From: Bifidobacterium scaligerum
GTDB taxonomy: Bacteria > Actinomycetota > Actinomycetes > Actinomycetales > Bifidobacteriaceae
DNA length: 64,000 bases
NCBI RefSeq assembly: GCF_002802865.1
Contig: NZ_PGLQ01000009.1
Location: 24,417-88,416, forward strand
Direction of reading: 5' to 3'
Below are positions 42,933 through 51,393 of this stretch, in pieces. The notes beneath the pieces were generated by a model, which was not told where the DNA came from, ran no database searches, and saw only the letters and a list, made by a program, of their open reading frames with translations. Each line of letters opens with the position of its first letter. The stretch's first letter is position 1. Both the position numbers and the translations under genes were made by a program.

Positions 42933-43862
42933 ATGATGTTTGCGCAACCTAGAAGTTTCACCCGTGAAGAACTTGAGGCGGCTGCGGCTCGTGCCGGCGA
43001 TCATTTCAAGTGCATGCGTGCCGAATCGGAATCCTCGACTGCCGAATATTACAACTCCGTATTTGATCAGGCGTATTCGGAGGTTGAGTACATTCTTTCG
43101 TCCACCGATCAGCTTCGGAACCTTGCAGATATGGCCACGCAATTGTTCGAGGAGGGATGTCTTGACACCTTGAGATATATGGAACGGCCGACGCTGAGTG
43201 CTGATGATTTCAAGAAGCTTTCGGAAACAAACACGGATGCGAAAGGAAAACTCAGCCAACCCGAGACCGCCGTTATGGCTATGGACTATCTTCGTCGGAA
43301 CCTGAATACGAGGCTTTTCCCGTGGCTTGACAGCGATGTGGCTCCTGCAGACAGTGATTTGATCGCGGCAAAGTGCGCTGTTGCAGCCTTGGTGGCCGAT
43401 CAGAAAACCAAGACGATGTTGCGGAACAAACAATCTCACGCTCAGGAAGAAGCTGTACGTGCAGCGTTGGTGAACGATGCTGGCTACACGAAGGTCGCTG
43501 CGCATGATTTCCGAATGCTTGCTGAGGGACCAAAACCGGGTGAAGTTTTCCATAAAGAGACTTCGATTGATGGGGTTAAAGCTGATGTTGTCTTTGGCCT
43601 TTATGACGGCAGGGTCATGGCATTGGAATGCAAGGTTTCGAATACGGCTGTGAATTCCTACAAGAGGCTCAACCATGAGACGGTAGACAAAATCGTCAAA
43701 TGGAACAACATGTTCGGTAGCAACGGCATTGTAGGTGGGTGCGTCCTCCAAGGAGTATTTGCTGTGGACAATCTCGTATCGGCTCAGCAAGCCGGCGTTG
43801 CTATGTTCTGGTCAGCGAATCTGAAAGAGCTTACGGATTATGTACTGAGCACCAAACAATGA
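42933..43862 (+). CDS. Type II restriction endonuclease, XamI family
   Basis: A protein of about 309 residues. Its layout and the phrase GVKADVVFGLYDGRVMALECKVSNT (Asp, then Glu-Cys-Lys) form a PD-(D/E)xK catalytic core like that of XamI-type enzymes, which cut GTCGAC. The N-terminal YYNSVFDQAYSEVEYILS and the C-terminal VLQGVFAVDNLVSAQQAGV also fit the family. Start choices are ATG 42933 (GGAA 9 bp upstream) or GTG 42927, which overlaps the methylase stop. The GTCGAC target is family knowledge, not shown here. Confidence 0.82.
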   Translation: MMFAQPRSFTREELEAAAARAGDHFKCMRAESESSTAEYYNSVFDQAYSEVEYILSSTDQLRNLADMATQLFEEGCLDTLRYMERPTLSADDFKKLSETNTDAKGKLSQPETAVMAMDYLRRNLNTRLFPWLDSDVAPADSDLIAAKCAVAALVADQKTKTMLRNKQSHAQEEAVRAALVNDAGYTKVAAHDFRMLAEGPKPGEVFHKETSIDGVKADVVFGLYDGRVMALECKVSNTAVNSYKRLNHETVDKIVKWNNMFGSNGIVGGCVLQGVFAVDNLVSAQQAGVAMFWSANLKELTDYVLSTKQ

Positions 43863-44016
43863 AGGGCAACCTCGAAATGGTTTCGATTAGATTTCGATTA
43901 ATGCGGCAAGGAGAAGAGTATGTAATTTCCATATATTGATTTTGTGATTCCTGCATAGGTGAAGCGCTAATACTGGCCTCTGGCGGTCCATGGCGGGTAT
44001 TCGCTAAGGTGAAGGC

Positions 44017-45270
44017 ATGAGTGAACGTAATGAACGCCGTCGGGTCGTGGCTATGGTGGGCAACCCCATCTCAGACAAAGGCCGCGGTGCCAAAATCGAT
44101 GCCGAGGTGCTCAGGCTTCTGGAAGAGGCCGGGCATATCCATGACTTCACGGTTCTGGACCTCACCGGCACCAGTTTTGACGATTCCCTGCAACGGGCGC
44201 GCGAGCATGCCCACGAATACGACTATCTGGTGGTGGTCGGCGGCGACGGCATGATTGCGCTTGGCGCGAATGCCGTGGGATGCAGCGGCAAGCCGCTGGG
44301 CATAGTCGCCATCGGCTCGGGCAATGATTTCGCACGCGGTCTGAAGCTGCCGGTGAACCGTGTGGAGACCGCGGTGGAAGGCATTGTGGGCGCCATCGTG
44401 CGCGGTTCGCACATCGATGTGGATATGGGCCGAGTGACTTCGCTGCCGGGAGGCTATGCGGTTGATCCCACCACCGGTGAGGAGCTGAACGATTCTAGGG
44501 ATCGTGCTGATGTCATCGGGAATCTTGACGCCGTTGCCGAGGGGCGCGATGGTGCTACCGGAAGTCGCGACGCTGCCGCCGAGGACACCACTGCCGAGCC
44601 GGCCGTCGAAAAAGTCCCGATAGACCGGTACTACGCGGGCATGCTGTCTTGCGGCATCGACGCGAGCATCAACGACCGGGCCAATCATTCGCATCTGCCG
44701 AACGGTTCCGTGCGTTATTTCGCGGCGGTCCTCGTAGAGCTGACGCATATGAAGCGGTATGGGTACCACATCAAGGCCACGATGGCGGACGGTTCCACGG
44801 ATGAGCGAGACATTATCTCGCCGCTGTTGACGGTCGCCAATTCGCGGCATATCGGCGGCGGTATCGAGGTCTCGCCATACTCGTGCTTCTCGGACGGGGA
44901 GTTGGACTTGGTGTGGATGGACCACGTGCCCAATTTCGGCGAGTGCGTGCAGGCCATCGCGAACGCCTATAACGGTCGTCTGCTGGCTTCGAAGGTATTC
45001 GGCTGGGAACGTGTACGCGAGATCGAGATCACTCGGGCGAATGACGGTGCTGAGCCGCCGGTGCTGATGGCCGATGGCGAGTACATCGGTCGTCTGCCGG
45101 TGCGGATTGCGACCGAGAACCGCGCCTTGCGCGTGCTGGTGCCGCCGGCAGTGGCCGCACAGGGCATAGACGACCCGCAACGGACATGGAACGCCATCGT
45201 GCGCGACGGCCGTGCGCCTAAAACGGTGGATGGCGGCCCTCAGACTCCTCAGACTCCTCAAACGATGTAG
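44017..45270 (+). CDS. Diacylglycerol/lipid kinase family protein
   Basis: A 417-residue kinase-like protein. The nucleotide-binding core has VVAMVGNPISDKGRG at the start, YDYLVVVGGDGMIALGANAV and GIVAIGSGNDFARGLKLP. The C-terminal beta domain contains ANSRHIGGGIEVSPYSCFSDGELDLVW and VLMADGEYIG. An acidic, Ala-rich insert (residues about 155-205) interrupts the middle. The C-terminus ends in PQTPQTPQTM, encoded by 9-bp repeats. It is convergent with the TetR gene, overlapping it by 13 bp. Lipid phosphorylation (diacylglycerol or a related lipid) is family knowledge. Confidence 0.9.
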   Translation: MSERNERRRVVAMVGNPISDKGRGAKIDAEVLRLLEEAGHIHDFTVLDLTGTSFDDSLQRAREHAHEYDYLVVVGGDGMIALGANAVGCSGKPLGIVAIGSGNDFARGLKLPVNRVETAVEGIVGAIVRGSHIDVDMGRVTSLPGGYAVDPTTGEELNDSRDRADVIGNLDAVAEGRDGATGSRDAAAEDTTAEPAVEKVPIDRYYAGMLSCGIDASINDRANHSHLPNGSVRYFAAVLVELTHMKRYGYHIKATMADGSTDERDIISPLLTVANSRHIGGGIEVSPYSCFSDGELDLVWMDHVPNFGECVQAIANAYNGRLLASKVFGWERVREIEITRANDGAEPPVLMADGEYIGRLPVRIATENRALRVLVPPAVAAQGIDDPQRTWNAIVRDGRAPKTVDGGPQTPQTPQTM

Positions 45271-45866
45271 TTCTCGATGTGTAGCGTCTGCGCCATCACC
45301 TGCTTAATGGTGCAATCGCTGACGTCGGGGTGCGAGCGGATCAGCGAGATCAGGCCGATGATCAGCGTGAAGAACGTTTCATGCACGTTGGTGATCGGCA
45401 GTCCGTGCATCTGCTCGAAGTCGCGTACGGTGGTCTGGGCGATGTAATCGGCGATGCGGTCCGCCGCGCGGTCGATGAACTTGATGTACAGCTCGGCGTT
45501 GCCGTCCTGAATCATCTTGTTCGAGAACGGGCTTTCGTCTGCGATCAGCGAGCGAAGCACGAGAACGATGTCGTCAAGTGCCTTGTTCACATTGCCGGTT
45601 TCGCGTGCTGCGTTCCACTGGTCGAGCTTGGCGAGGATTTCGCTGATGACGTCGTCCAATACGGCGTCGGCAACGGAATCCTTGTCTTCAAAATAGTGGT
45701 AGAACAACGAGCGCGTCATGCCCGCCTTGTCGGCAATGTCGGAAACGGTGATCTTGGAGAAGCCCTTCTCCAGGCAAATGCTTCGTGCGGCGGTGATGAT
45801 GGCCCTGCGTCGGGCATCGCCGCGCTTGACATTTTGATTCTCGTTCGTCGCGACGTACTCCGCCAT
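45258..45866 (-). CDS. TetR-family transcriptional regulator
   Basis: A 202-residue regulator. The N-terminal DNA-binding domain is RRRAIITAARSICLEKGFSKITVSDIADKAGMTRSLFYHYFEDKDSVADAVL. The helical C-terminal domain would bind an unknown ligand. GGAGGG is upstream of the ATG. Its 3' end overlaps the lipid kinase gene by 13 bp. Upstream, AACAACCATTGTTG (45880-45893) is a candidate operator for autoregulation. The target genes are unknown. Confidence 0.9.
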   Translation of the reverse strand: MAEYVATNENQNVKRGDARRRAIITAARSICLEKGFSKITVSDIADKAGMTRSLFYHYFEDKDSVADAVLDDVISEILAKLDQWNAARETGNVNKALDDIVLVLRSLIADESPFSNKMIQDGNAELYIKFIDRAADRIADYIAQTTVRDFEQMHGLPITNVHETFFTLIIGLISLIRSHPDVSDCTIKQVMAQTLHIENYIV

Positions 45867-46102
45867 GAGGCCCTCCTGATAACAACCATTGTTGACACTA
45901 TGTTAATACTTGTGGAAGTCGTGGTGATGTGCGCATGTTGTGCGCATTGCGTCGCTCGCATCGCACGCCAAACCAACGTATCAGGCAGCTCGCCAAATCA
46001 GCCCACCCAGATCAACAACCAAACCAACGCACCAGACCAACAATCAAACCAAAGACTCCCGCGCATCGCGAATGTTAGTGAGGGCAAGGTAGGTTAGTAG
46101 CT
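45867..46102. promoter_or_regulatory. Divergent control region of tetR-type gene and dnaX
   Basis: A 236-bp gap. AACAACCATTGTTG near 45880-45893 is a short inverted repeat suitable for the TetR protein. The right part is CCAA/AACC-rich with no gene. The dnaX ribosome site is AGGGCAAGGTAGG (46080-46092). Confidence 0.4.
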
Positions 46103-49030
46103 ATGGCACTTGCACTGTATCGTCGCTATCGTCCGGACACCTTCGAAGGCGTAATCGGCCAGGACCAGGTCACGGTCCCGCTGATGCGCGCGCTTGACGA
46201 AGGCAAGCTCACGCATGCCTATCTGTTCTCCGGCCCGCGTGGCTGCGGCAAAACCAGCTCGGCGCGTATTCTCGCCCGCTGCGTCAACTGTGCCAAAGGC
46301 CCTACCTCGCATCCCTGCGGCGAATGCGAAAGCTGCAAGGATCTGGCCACCGGCGGTCCCGGCTCCATCGACGTAGTGGAGATCGACGCCGCCAGCCATA
46401 ACGGTGTGGACGACGCCCGCGAATTGCGCGAACGCGCCGGATTCGCCCCCGCCCGCGACCGCTACAAGATTTTCATCCTCGACGAGGCTCACATGGTCAC
46501 GCAGCAGGGCTTTAATGCGCTGCTCAAAATCGTCGAGGAGCCGCCCGAGCATGTGATGTTCATCTTCGCCACCACCGAGCCGGACAAGGTGATCGGCACC
46601 ATCCGCTCCCGCACCCACCACTATCCGTTCCGCTTGGTGCCGCAGGAGGTCATGGGCCCGTACTTGGAGCAGATTTGCGCCAAGGAGGGCATCAAGCCTG
46701 AGCCGGGCGTGCTGAAACTGGCCATGCGTGCCGGCGGCGGTTCCATGCGAGATACGCTGTCGGTGCTCGATCAGCTGATGGTCGGGTCCGTGGAAGGCGT
46801 CATCACCCATGATGCGGCCGTGGCGCTGCTCGGCTTCACGCCGGAAGCGTTGATCGGTGAGGCCGTTGACGCCGTGATCGCGCATGACGGCGAAGCGTTG
46901 TACGCAGTGATCCAGAAAGTGGTCGTTGGTGGCTTCGACCCGCGTCGATTCGTCGAGGATCTGCTGGCTCGCGTCCGCGATCTGCTGGTGCTCACGTTGG
47001 CCGGTGACCGCGCGGAATCCGTGTTGTCCGACACGGCTGAGGCTGAAGATATGGCTGATTTGCATCGTCAGGCGAGTGCGTTGGGCTTGGGAGCGCTCAC
47101 CGGTATGGCCGAGATCATCAACGCCACGTTGGGCTCGATGACGGGTGCGATTTCGCCGCGTATGCGTCTGGAATTGTTGGCGGCACGACTGTTGGCCGGC
47201 AGCGAATCTGGGTTCGCCGCCGGTGTCCCGGGGGCTGCTGGAGGTGCTGCTGGCGCGCCGGTACGTAACGTTGGTGCCGCTTCTGGTCCGTCTGGATCGG
47301 CAGATGCTGCTGGCCGTAACGCTCAAGGTGGATTCGCCGGGTCATCGCACGGTGGTTTTTCCGGTGCGACGCGCAATCAGCAGACGGCACAGGCGGCTTC
47401 GGCTTCGGAACAGTCGCCGTCCGTAGCCCAGTCGGGATCCGCTGTACAGTCGGCCGGAACAGTCGCCGGCCAGACCGCAGGACATGCCGCCAATAACGTT
47501 TCCGGTGATTGGAACAACGCCGGGTTTGCCGACGACGCGACCGGTCGCCCAGGTGCACCTGCGACCGTCGCCCCACAGGCCGCGCCTGTTTCTCAGGCCG
47601 CGCCCGCGGTGGACAATCGGTCCGTTGACGAAAAGTGGGATGCGGTCGTTGCCGCGCTGCCGGAAACCATTCGCGAATATGTGTCGCGAGATAAGGTGCC
47701 TACCGTCAAGTTCGGTCCGAATCGTAAGGGTCTGCCGTGCCTGTCGATGACCTTCGACCAGTCGCTCAGCCAGCATGCCTTCGCTTTAGCTGTGGATAAC
47801 AGCGGCAAGAAGGCTGCAACCGTGGTGATGGATGCCGTGCGCGACGAATTCGGTGCCAATGCAGTCATCGCGCCGACCGTGGTGGCGGCCAACGGTGAGC
47901 GGGTCGAATCCGTCAAGCGCATGAGCCCGGAGCAGCTGGCCAAGGTCAAGCAGCAGATCGCCATGGCCAAGGCCGGTCTTGCCGCGGCAAGTCTTGGCGG
48001 CGGTCTTGGCGGCGCGGCCGGAGTGCGCGCCGGCAGCGAGCCGAAAACCGCGAAGGCTTCCGGCGCAAGCCAGGAGGACGGCGGCGAAAGCCATCGAGCC
48101 GGAGCCAATGCCGGGGGTGCGGCCGGAACTGATTCGCCGGCCGAAGCTCATCACGAGCACCACAAGAAGCATGTGCCGGTGCCGGATGTAAGTGACGGCA
48201 TCGATCCTTGGGGGATTTCGTCGTCCGCCGGCACATCGTCCGTGGGCGCGCAATCCGTGAAACAGCCTGTGAAACAGCCCGTGGAACATGCTGTGAAACA
48301 ATCCGATGACCCGTGGAATCAGCCTGTTTCCGCCGAGCCGAGCGACGACCCGTGGAGTCAGCCGCAACATCAGTCTCACGGCGCGTCAGCTCAGATGACG
48401 GCCCCGGAGTCTTCGCCGCAGAAGCAGCTTGGCGACCCCTGGAATCAACCCATGCCACAGCCGAATCCTGCCGATGACCCGTGGAACCAGCCCGCGCCTT
48501 CTGCGGGCGCAGACAACGACCCGTGGAATCAGCCGGCACCGCAGCGGTCGAATCAGTCGCAGCCCGCGCCGCAGACGTTGCAGCCGACTCCCGGTCAGGA
48601 ATCGGACCCGTGGAACCAGCCGATGCCTCCGGCTGGTCCCGAGCCGAGCGACGACCCGTGGAATCAACCGGCTCCCGCAGTCCAGTCCGCGCCCGCGAAC
48701 GACCCGTGGAACCAGCCGCCAGACGGTTCCCCGAATCCCTCCGGGTTTGAGTCGCATCTCAAGCCGGCTGCCTACAACGCTGGAAACACTGGAAACGTCG
48801 GCAACGCTGGAAACGCTGGAAACCAACCGGCTCCCGCAGTCCAGTCCGCGCCCGAGCCGCAGGTGGATCCGGACGAGGACGAGTATTCGATGAGTGACCA
48901 GTCGCTCGGCGATGCCACGGCCATGAGTCTGGACGATTTGAAGACGATGTTCGAGGTCAAGAAGGTGGAGGAGTTCGCTGCCGACGACCCGAGGAACCCG
49001 CGCAACGTGCAGACCTCCAAGTCGCTATAA
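46103..49030 (+). CDS. dnaX: DNA polymerase III subunits gamma/tau
   Basis: A 975-residue clamp-loader subunit. The AAA+ core starts [20 protein letters not shown] and has Walker [17 protein letters not shown], the zinc module [35 protein letters not shown] and Walker [11 protein letters not shown]. After about residue 370 a long low-complexity tail begins. A conserved block (residues about 510-620, [29 protein letters not shown] region) is followed by a Pro/Gln/Trp-rich stretch with eight DPW(N/S)QP motifs (about 48304-48721) and a conserved-looking acidic C-terminus. No A-rich slippery site for a short gamma form was seen. It is followed by recR, the usual order. Confidence 0.95.
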   Translation: MALALYRRYRPDTFEGVIGQDQVTVPLMRALDEGKLTHAYLFSGPRGCGKTSSARILARCVNCAKGPTSHPCGECESCKDLATGGPGSIDVVEIDAASHNGVDDARELRERAGFAPARDRYKIFILDEAHMVTQQGFNALLKIVEEPPEHVMFIFATTEPDKVIGTIRSRTHHYPFRLVPQEVMGPYLEQICAKEGIKPEPGVLKLAMRAGGGSMRDTLSVLDQLMVGSVEGVITHDAAVALLGFTPEALIGEAVDAVIAHDGEALYAVIQKVVVGGFDPRRFVEDLLARVRDLLVLTLAGDRAESVLSDTAEAEDMADLHRQASALGLGALTGMAEIINATLGSMTGAISPRMRLELLAARLLAGSESGFAAGVPGAAGGAAGAPVRNVGAASGPSGSADAAGRNAQGGFAGSSHGGFSGATRNQQTAQAASASEQSPSVAQSGSAVQSAGTVAGQTAGHAANNVSGDWNNAGFADDATGRPGAPATVAPQAAPVSQAAPAVDNRSVDEKWDAVVAALPETIREYVSRDKVPTVKFGPNRKGLPCLSMTFDQSLSQHAFALAVDNSGKKAATVVMDAVRDEFGANAVIAPTVVAANGERVESVKRMSPEQLAKVKQQIAMAKAGLAAASLGGGLGGAAGVRAGSEPKTAKASGASQEDGGESHRAGANAGGAAGTDSPAEAHHEHHKKHVPVPDVSDGIDPWGISSSAGTSSVGAQSVKQPVKQPVEHAVKQSDDPWNQPVSAEPSDDPWSQPQHQSHGASAQMTAPESSPQKQLGDPWNQPMPQPNPADDPWNQPAPSAGADNDPWNQPAPQRSNQSQPAPQTLQPTPGQESDPWNQPMPPAGPEPSDDPWNQPAPAVQSAPANDPWNQPPDGSPNPSGFESHLKPAAYNAGNTGNVGNAGNAGNQPAPAVQSAPEPQVDPDEDEYSMSDQSLGDATAMSLDDLKTMFEVKKVEEFAADDPRNPRNVQTSKSL
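48304..48721 (+). repeat. Degenerate DPWNQP-coding repeat in dnaX
   Basis: Eight copies of GACCCGTGGAAYCAGCC-like units encode DPWNQP or DPWSQP, spaced irregularly by 11-33 residues. [11 protein letters not shown] peptide also occurs twice (about 48665-48690 and 48827-48852). Confidence 0.85.
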
Positions 49031-49082
49031 GCAAGTCGCTATAAATCCGCAAATCCGCAAGTCCGCAAGAAGGAGCACAACC

Positions 49083-49694
49083 ATGGCCTTGGCGTATGAC
49101 GGCGCCATTCAACGGCTGATCGACGCGTTCGGACACCTGCCCGGAATCGGGCCGAAAGGTGCGCAACGCATCGCGTTCTATATCCTGTCCGCCCCGGAAG
49201 ATGAGGCCCGTGAACTGGCCGAAGCCATCGAAGAGGTCAAGGCGAAGATTCGATTCTGCGATACTTGCGGCAACGTCTGCGAGTCGAGCCCATGCCCGGT
49301 GTGCCTCGACCCGCGGCGCGACCGCTCGGTGATCTGCGTGGTCGAAGAGCCCAAGGATGTGATGAGCATCGAGCGCACGCGCGAATACCGCGGTCTCTAC
49401 CATGTGTTGGGCGGTGCCATCAATCCGATGGCCAACGTCGGCCCCTCGGACTTGAAGATCGCCGGTCTCATCAAACGTCTGGAAAGCACCGGTGCCGATG
49501 AGGTCAAGGAGGTGATTCTGGCGCTCGATCCGAATATCGAGGGCGAGGCCACCGCCAGTTATCTGTCCCAACTGTTGCGACCGTCCGGCGTTAAGATCAC
49601 GCGACTGGCCAGCGGTCTGCCTGTGGGGTCCGATCTGGAGTACGCCGACGAAATCACGCTCGGCCGCGCCCTCGCCGGCCGCCGCGAAGCCTAG
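49083..49694 (+). CDS. recR: Recombination protein RecR
   Basis: A 203-residue protein that acts with RecF/RecO to load RecA at gaps. The helix-hairpin-helix region ([21 protein letters not shown]), the four-Cys zinc finger ([23 protein letters not shown]) and the Toprim domain ([16 protein letters not shown] ... [11 protein letters not shown]) are all intact. AAGGAG is 8 bp before ATG 49083. It is probably co-transcribed with dnaX, 52 bp upstream; the short gap has a duplicated AAGTCGCTATAA that copies the dnaX stop region. Confidence 0.97.
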   Translation: MALAYDGAIQRLIDAFGHLPGIGPKGAQRIAFYILSAPEDEARELAEAIEEVKAKIRFCDTCGNVCESSPCPVCLDPRRDRSVICVVEEPKDVMSIERTREYRGLYHVLGGAINPMANVGPSDLKIAGLIKRLESTGADEVKEVILALDPNIEGEATASYLSQLLRPSGVKITRLASGLPVGSDLEYADEITLGRALAGRREA

Positions 49695-49823
49695 TCGCCG
49701 GCCTAGTGCCGACTTAACTGCGCGGCCTAACCGTCGCGACCTAGTCACAAAGCCTAATCACAAAGCCTAGTCACGTGGTCCCGGCCGATACGTCGTACTG
49801 CTCCCCCCCCCTGCCGAAAAGCG
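49695..49823. other. Gap after recR with 13-bp duplication and C9 run
   Basis: It contains CACAAAGCCTAAT repeated at 13-bp spacing (about 49745-49772) and nine consecutive C at 49803-49811, 13 bp from the end of the ATPase gene. It has no gene. Confidence 0.6.
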
Positions 49824-51224
49824 CTATTGGAACAACTCATCTATGCCAATGAGCCGGACCGTTGGATCGGTGATATCCGCCAGTGCCGAGTCGAATCCCG
49901 ACAGAGAGAATAGATAGCAGTTTGTGTCATCGACTCCGATGTTTGCCGCTCGCCTGCGCAATAGGTTCAGCATGCCCATATCCATTGGCGTATTGCGGAA
50001 TTTGCATTCCCCGGCAATGGCATGGCCGCCGCTGTCGTCTACGGCCATCACATCGATCTCGTCGGTGCGATTCCACCATCGGCCGATTCGTGCCGCGTGG
50101 AATGGCAGTCGGTCGGCGATGCTTTCTCTCCATAGCCATTCGCGGCATATCTCTTCAAACGGTTTGCCTGCGAAATCATGCAGTACGGGGGCAATGCGGC
50201 GTTCATAAACGCTGATGGCATCGCCGTGCTCCAATTCTGAACGGTATGGGAACACGAAGGAGTACCAGAAACGGAAGAAATTGTCGCTCAGCTGGTAGAG
50301 TCCGCGCGTACCCTTCGCTTGTTCTTTGAGCTTGGCAGTGACGGGGAACTCGCGTTCTACGATGCCTAGTTCCATCAGACTGGATAGGTATGACGAGACT
50401 GTTCCGTTCGAGAGCATGGCATGCGTGGCGATTTCGTTGAGAGAGGTATCACCTAAAGCAATTGCTCGAATTACGCTGTTGTACCGTGCGGTTTCGCGCA
50501 ACTCTTCATGGAGTAGAAACTCGACCTCGCTATACAGCGGGGCTATGCGCCGCAGAATGTGTTTTTTGATGTTTACGTCTACAGGCTCGTCCGGGTCAAA
50601 TTCCTCCAGATATCGGGGAATTCCTCCGAGAATTGCATAGGCGAGGGCCTTCTCCTCGTTGCTATAGTCGGGGAAGAATTTGACTGCGTCCCAGTACGGC
50701 ATCGGATTCATTTTGAGAATGCCGGTAGCCCGGCCGTATAACGGTGATTTTTCGGCGAGCAGCTCCTTCTCGATAAAGCTCATGGAACTGCCGCAGATGA
50801 TAATCATGATATTTGCATTGCGCAGCGTATGGTCCCATAGGTTCTGCAATATCGATGGCAGGGATGGATCGGCTTTTACCAAATACGGGAACTCGTCGAA
50901 CACTACGAGGCGTCGCTCGCCATTGGATGGCTCAGGGAGTTTGCTGAGTTCCGTCAATGCGCTTTCCCACGTCGGGTACTGGCGCAGGTAATCCTTGCCG
51001 GGGGCTCCGGCCTCGAACATGAGACGCGAGAATGAGGCGAGCTGTTCCTCGCGGGTTGCGTTTTGCGCAGCAAAAAACAGTGTCTCTTTGCCGCGAGAAA
51101 AGTGGGTTAATGTCTCGGTTTTTCCTACGCGTCTACGTCCGTAAACGAACACGAGCTGACTTTTGCGCGAGTGGTAGCACTCGTCCAGTTGTTGCAGGTC
51201 ATGTTCGCGCCCGATAAATACCAT
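49824..51224 (-). CDS. Stand-alone ATPase, archaeal-ATPase/DUF234 type
   Basis: A 466-residue STAND-like P-loop NTPase. It starts MVFIGREHDLQQLDECY and has Walker A FVYGRRRVGKTETLTHF and Walker B RRLVVFDEFPYLV, followed by IMIIICGSSMSFIEKELL. A winged-helix segment is near residues 255-290 (SLNEIATHAMLSNGTVSSYLSSLMELGIVERE). The C-terminal DUF234 region is nuclease-like (IDVMAVDDSGGHAIAGECKFRN, with Asp and ECK), resembling PD-(D/E)xK. Function is unknown; such proteins occur in mobile or variable regions. A large AT-rich inverted repeat lies 25 bp upstream of the start. The gene is in an insertion between recR and the pilus genes. Confidence 0.85.
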   Translation of the reverse strand: MVFIGREHDLQQLDECYHSRKSQLVFVYGRRRVGKTETLTHFSRGKETLFFAAQNATREEQLASFSRLMFEAGAPGKDYLRQYPTWESALTELSKLPEPSNGERRLVVFDEFPYLVKADPSLPSILQNLWDHTLRNANIMIIICGSSMSFIEKELLAEKSPLYGRATGILKMNPMPYWDAVKFFPDYSNEEKALAYAILGGIPRYLEEFDPDEPVDVNIKKHILRRIAPLYSEVEFLLHEELRETARYNSVIRAIALGDTSLNEIATHAMLSNGTVSSYLSSLMELGIVEREFPVTAKLKEQAKGTRGLYQLSDNFFRFWYSFVFPYRSELEHGDAISVYERRIAPVLHDFAGKPFEEICREWLWRESIADRLPFHAARIGRWWNRTDEIDVMAVDDSGGHAIAGECKFRNTPMDMGMLNLLRRRAANIGVDDTNCYLFSLSGFDSALADITDPTVRLIGIDELFQ

Positions 51225-51248
51225 GCCCTCATAGTAACACAGATCAGC

Positions 51249-51306
51249 CGCTTATATAATCGTGATTATACTAATCGTAACAAGTATAATCACGATTATA
51301 TAAGCG
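51249..51306. promoter_or_regulatory. 24-bp perfect inverted repeat upstream of the ATPase gene
   Basis: Arms 51249-51272 and 51283-51306 are exact complements with a 10-nt loop. Each arm contains TATAATC-GT-GATTATA (or its complement), itself palindromic, so there are two copies of a near-symmetric 16-bp site. It covers -25 to -82 relative to the ATPase start and contains TATAAT-like -10 sequences on the minus strand, so it probably is an operator/promoter; it could also terminate the sortase transcript. Confidence 0.7.
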
Positions 51307-51308
51307 CT

Positions 51309-51393
51309 GGTCAGTGGGTCTGGTCAGTGGGTCTGGTCAGTGGGTCTGGTCAGTGGGTCTGGTCAGTGGGTCTGGTCAGTGGGTCTGGTCAGT
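51309..51393. repeat. 13-bp tandem repeat at the 3' end of the second sortase gene
   Basis: GGTCAGTGGGTCT occurs six times in a row plus seven bases. The sortase reading frame enters it from the right and stops inside (51365-51363), so the last residues RPTDQTH are repeat-encoded. Confidence 0.95.

Noticed and set aside
46103..47600. Programmed frameshift producing the short gamma form of DnaX
   Set aside because: No A-rich slippery heptamer was found at the end of the AAA+ region.
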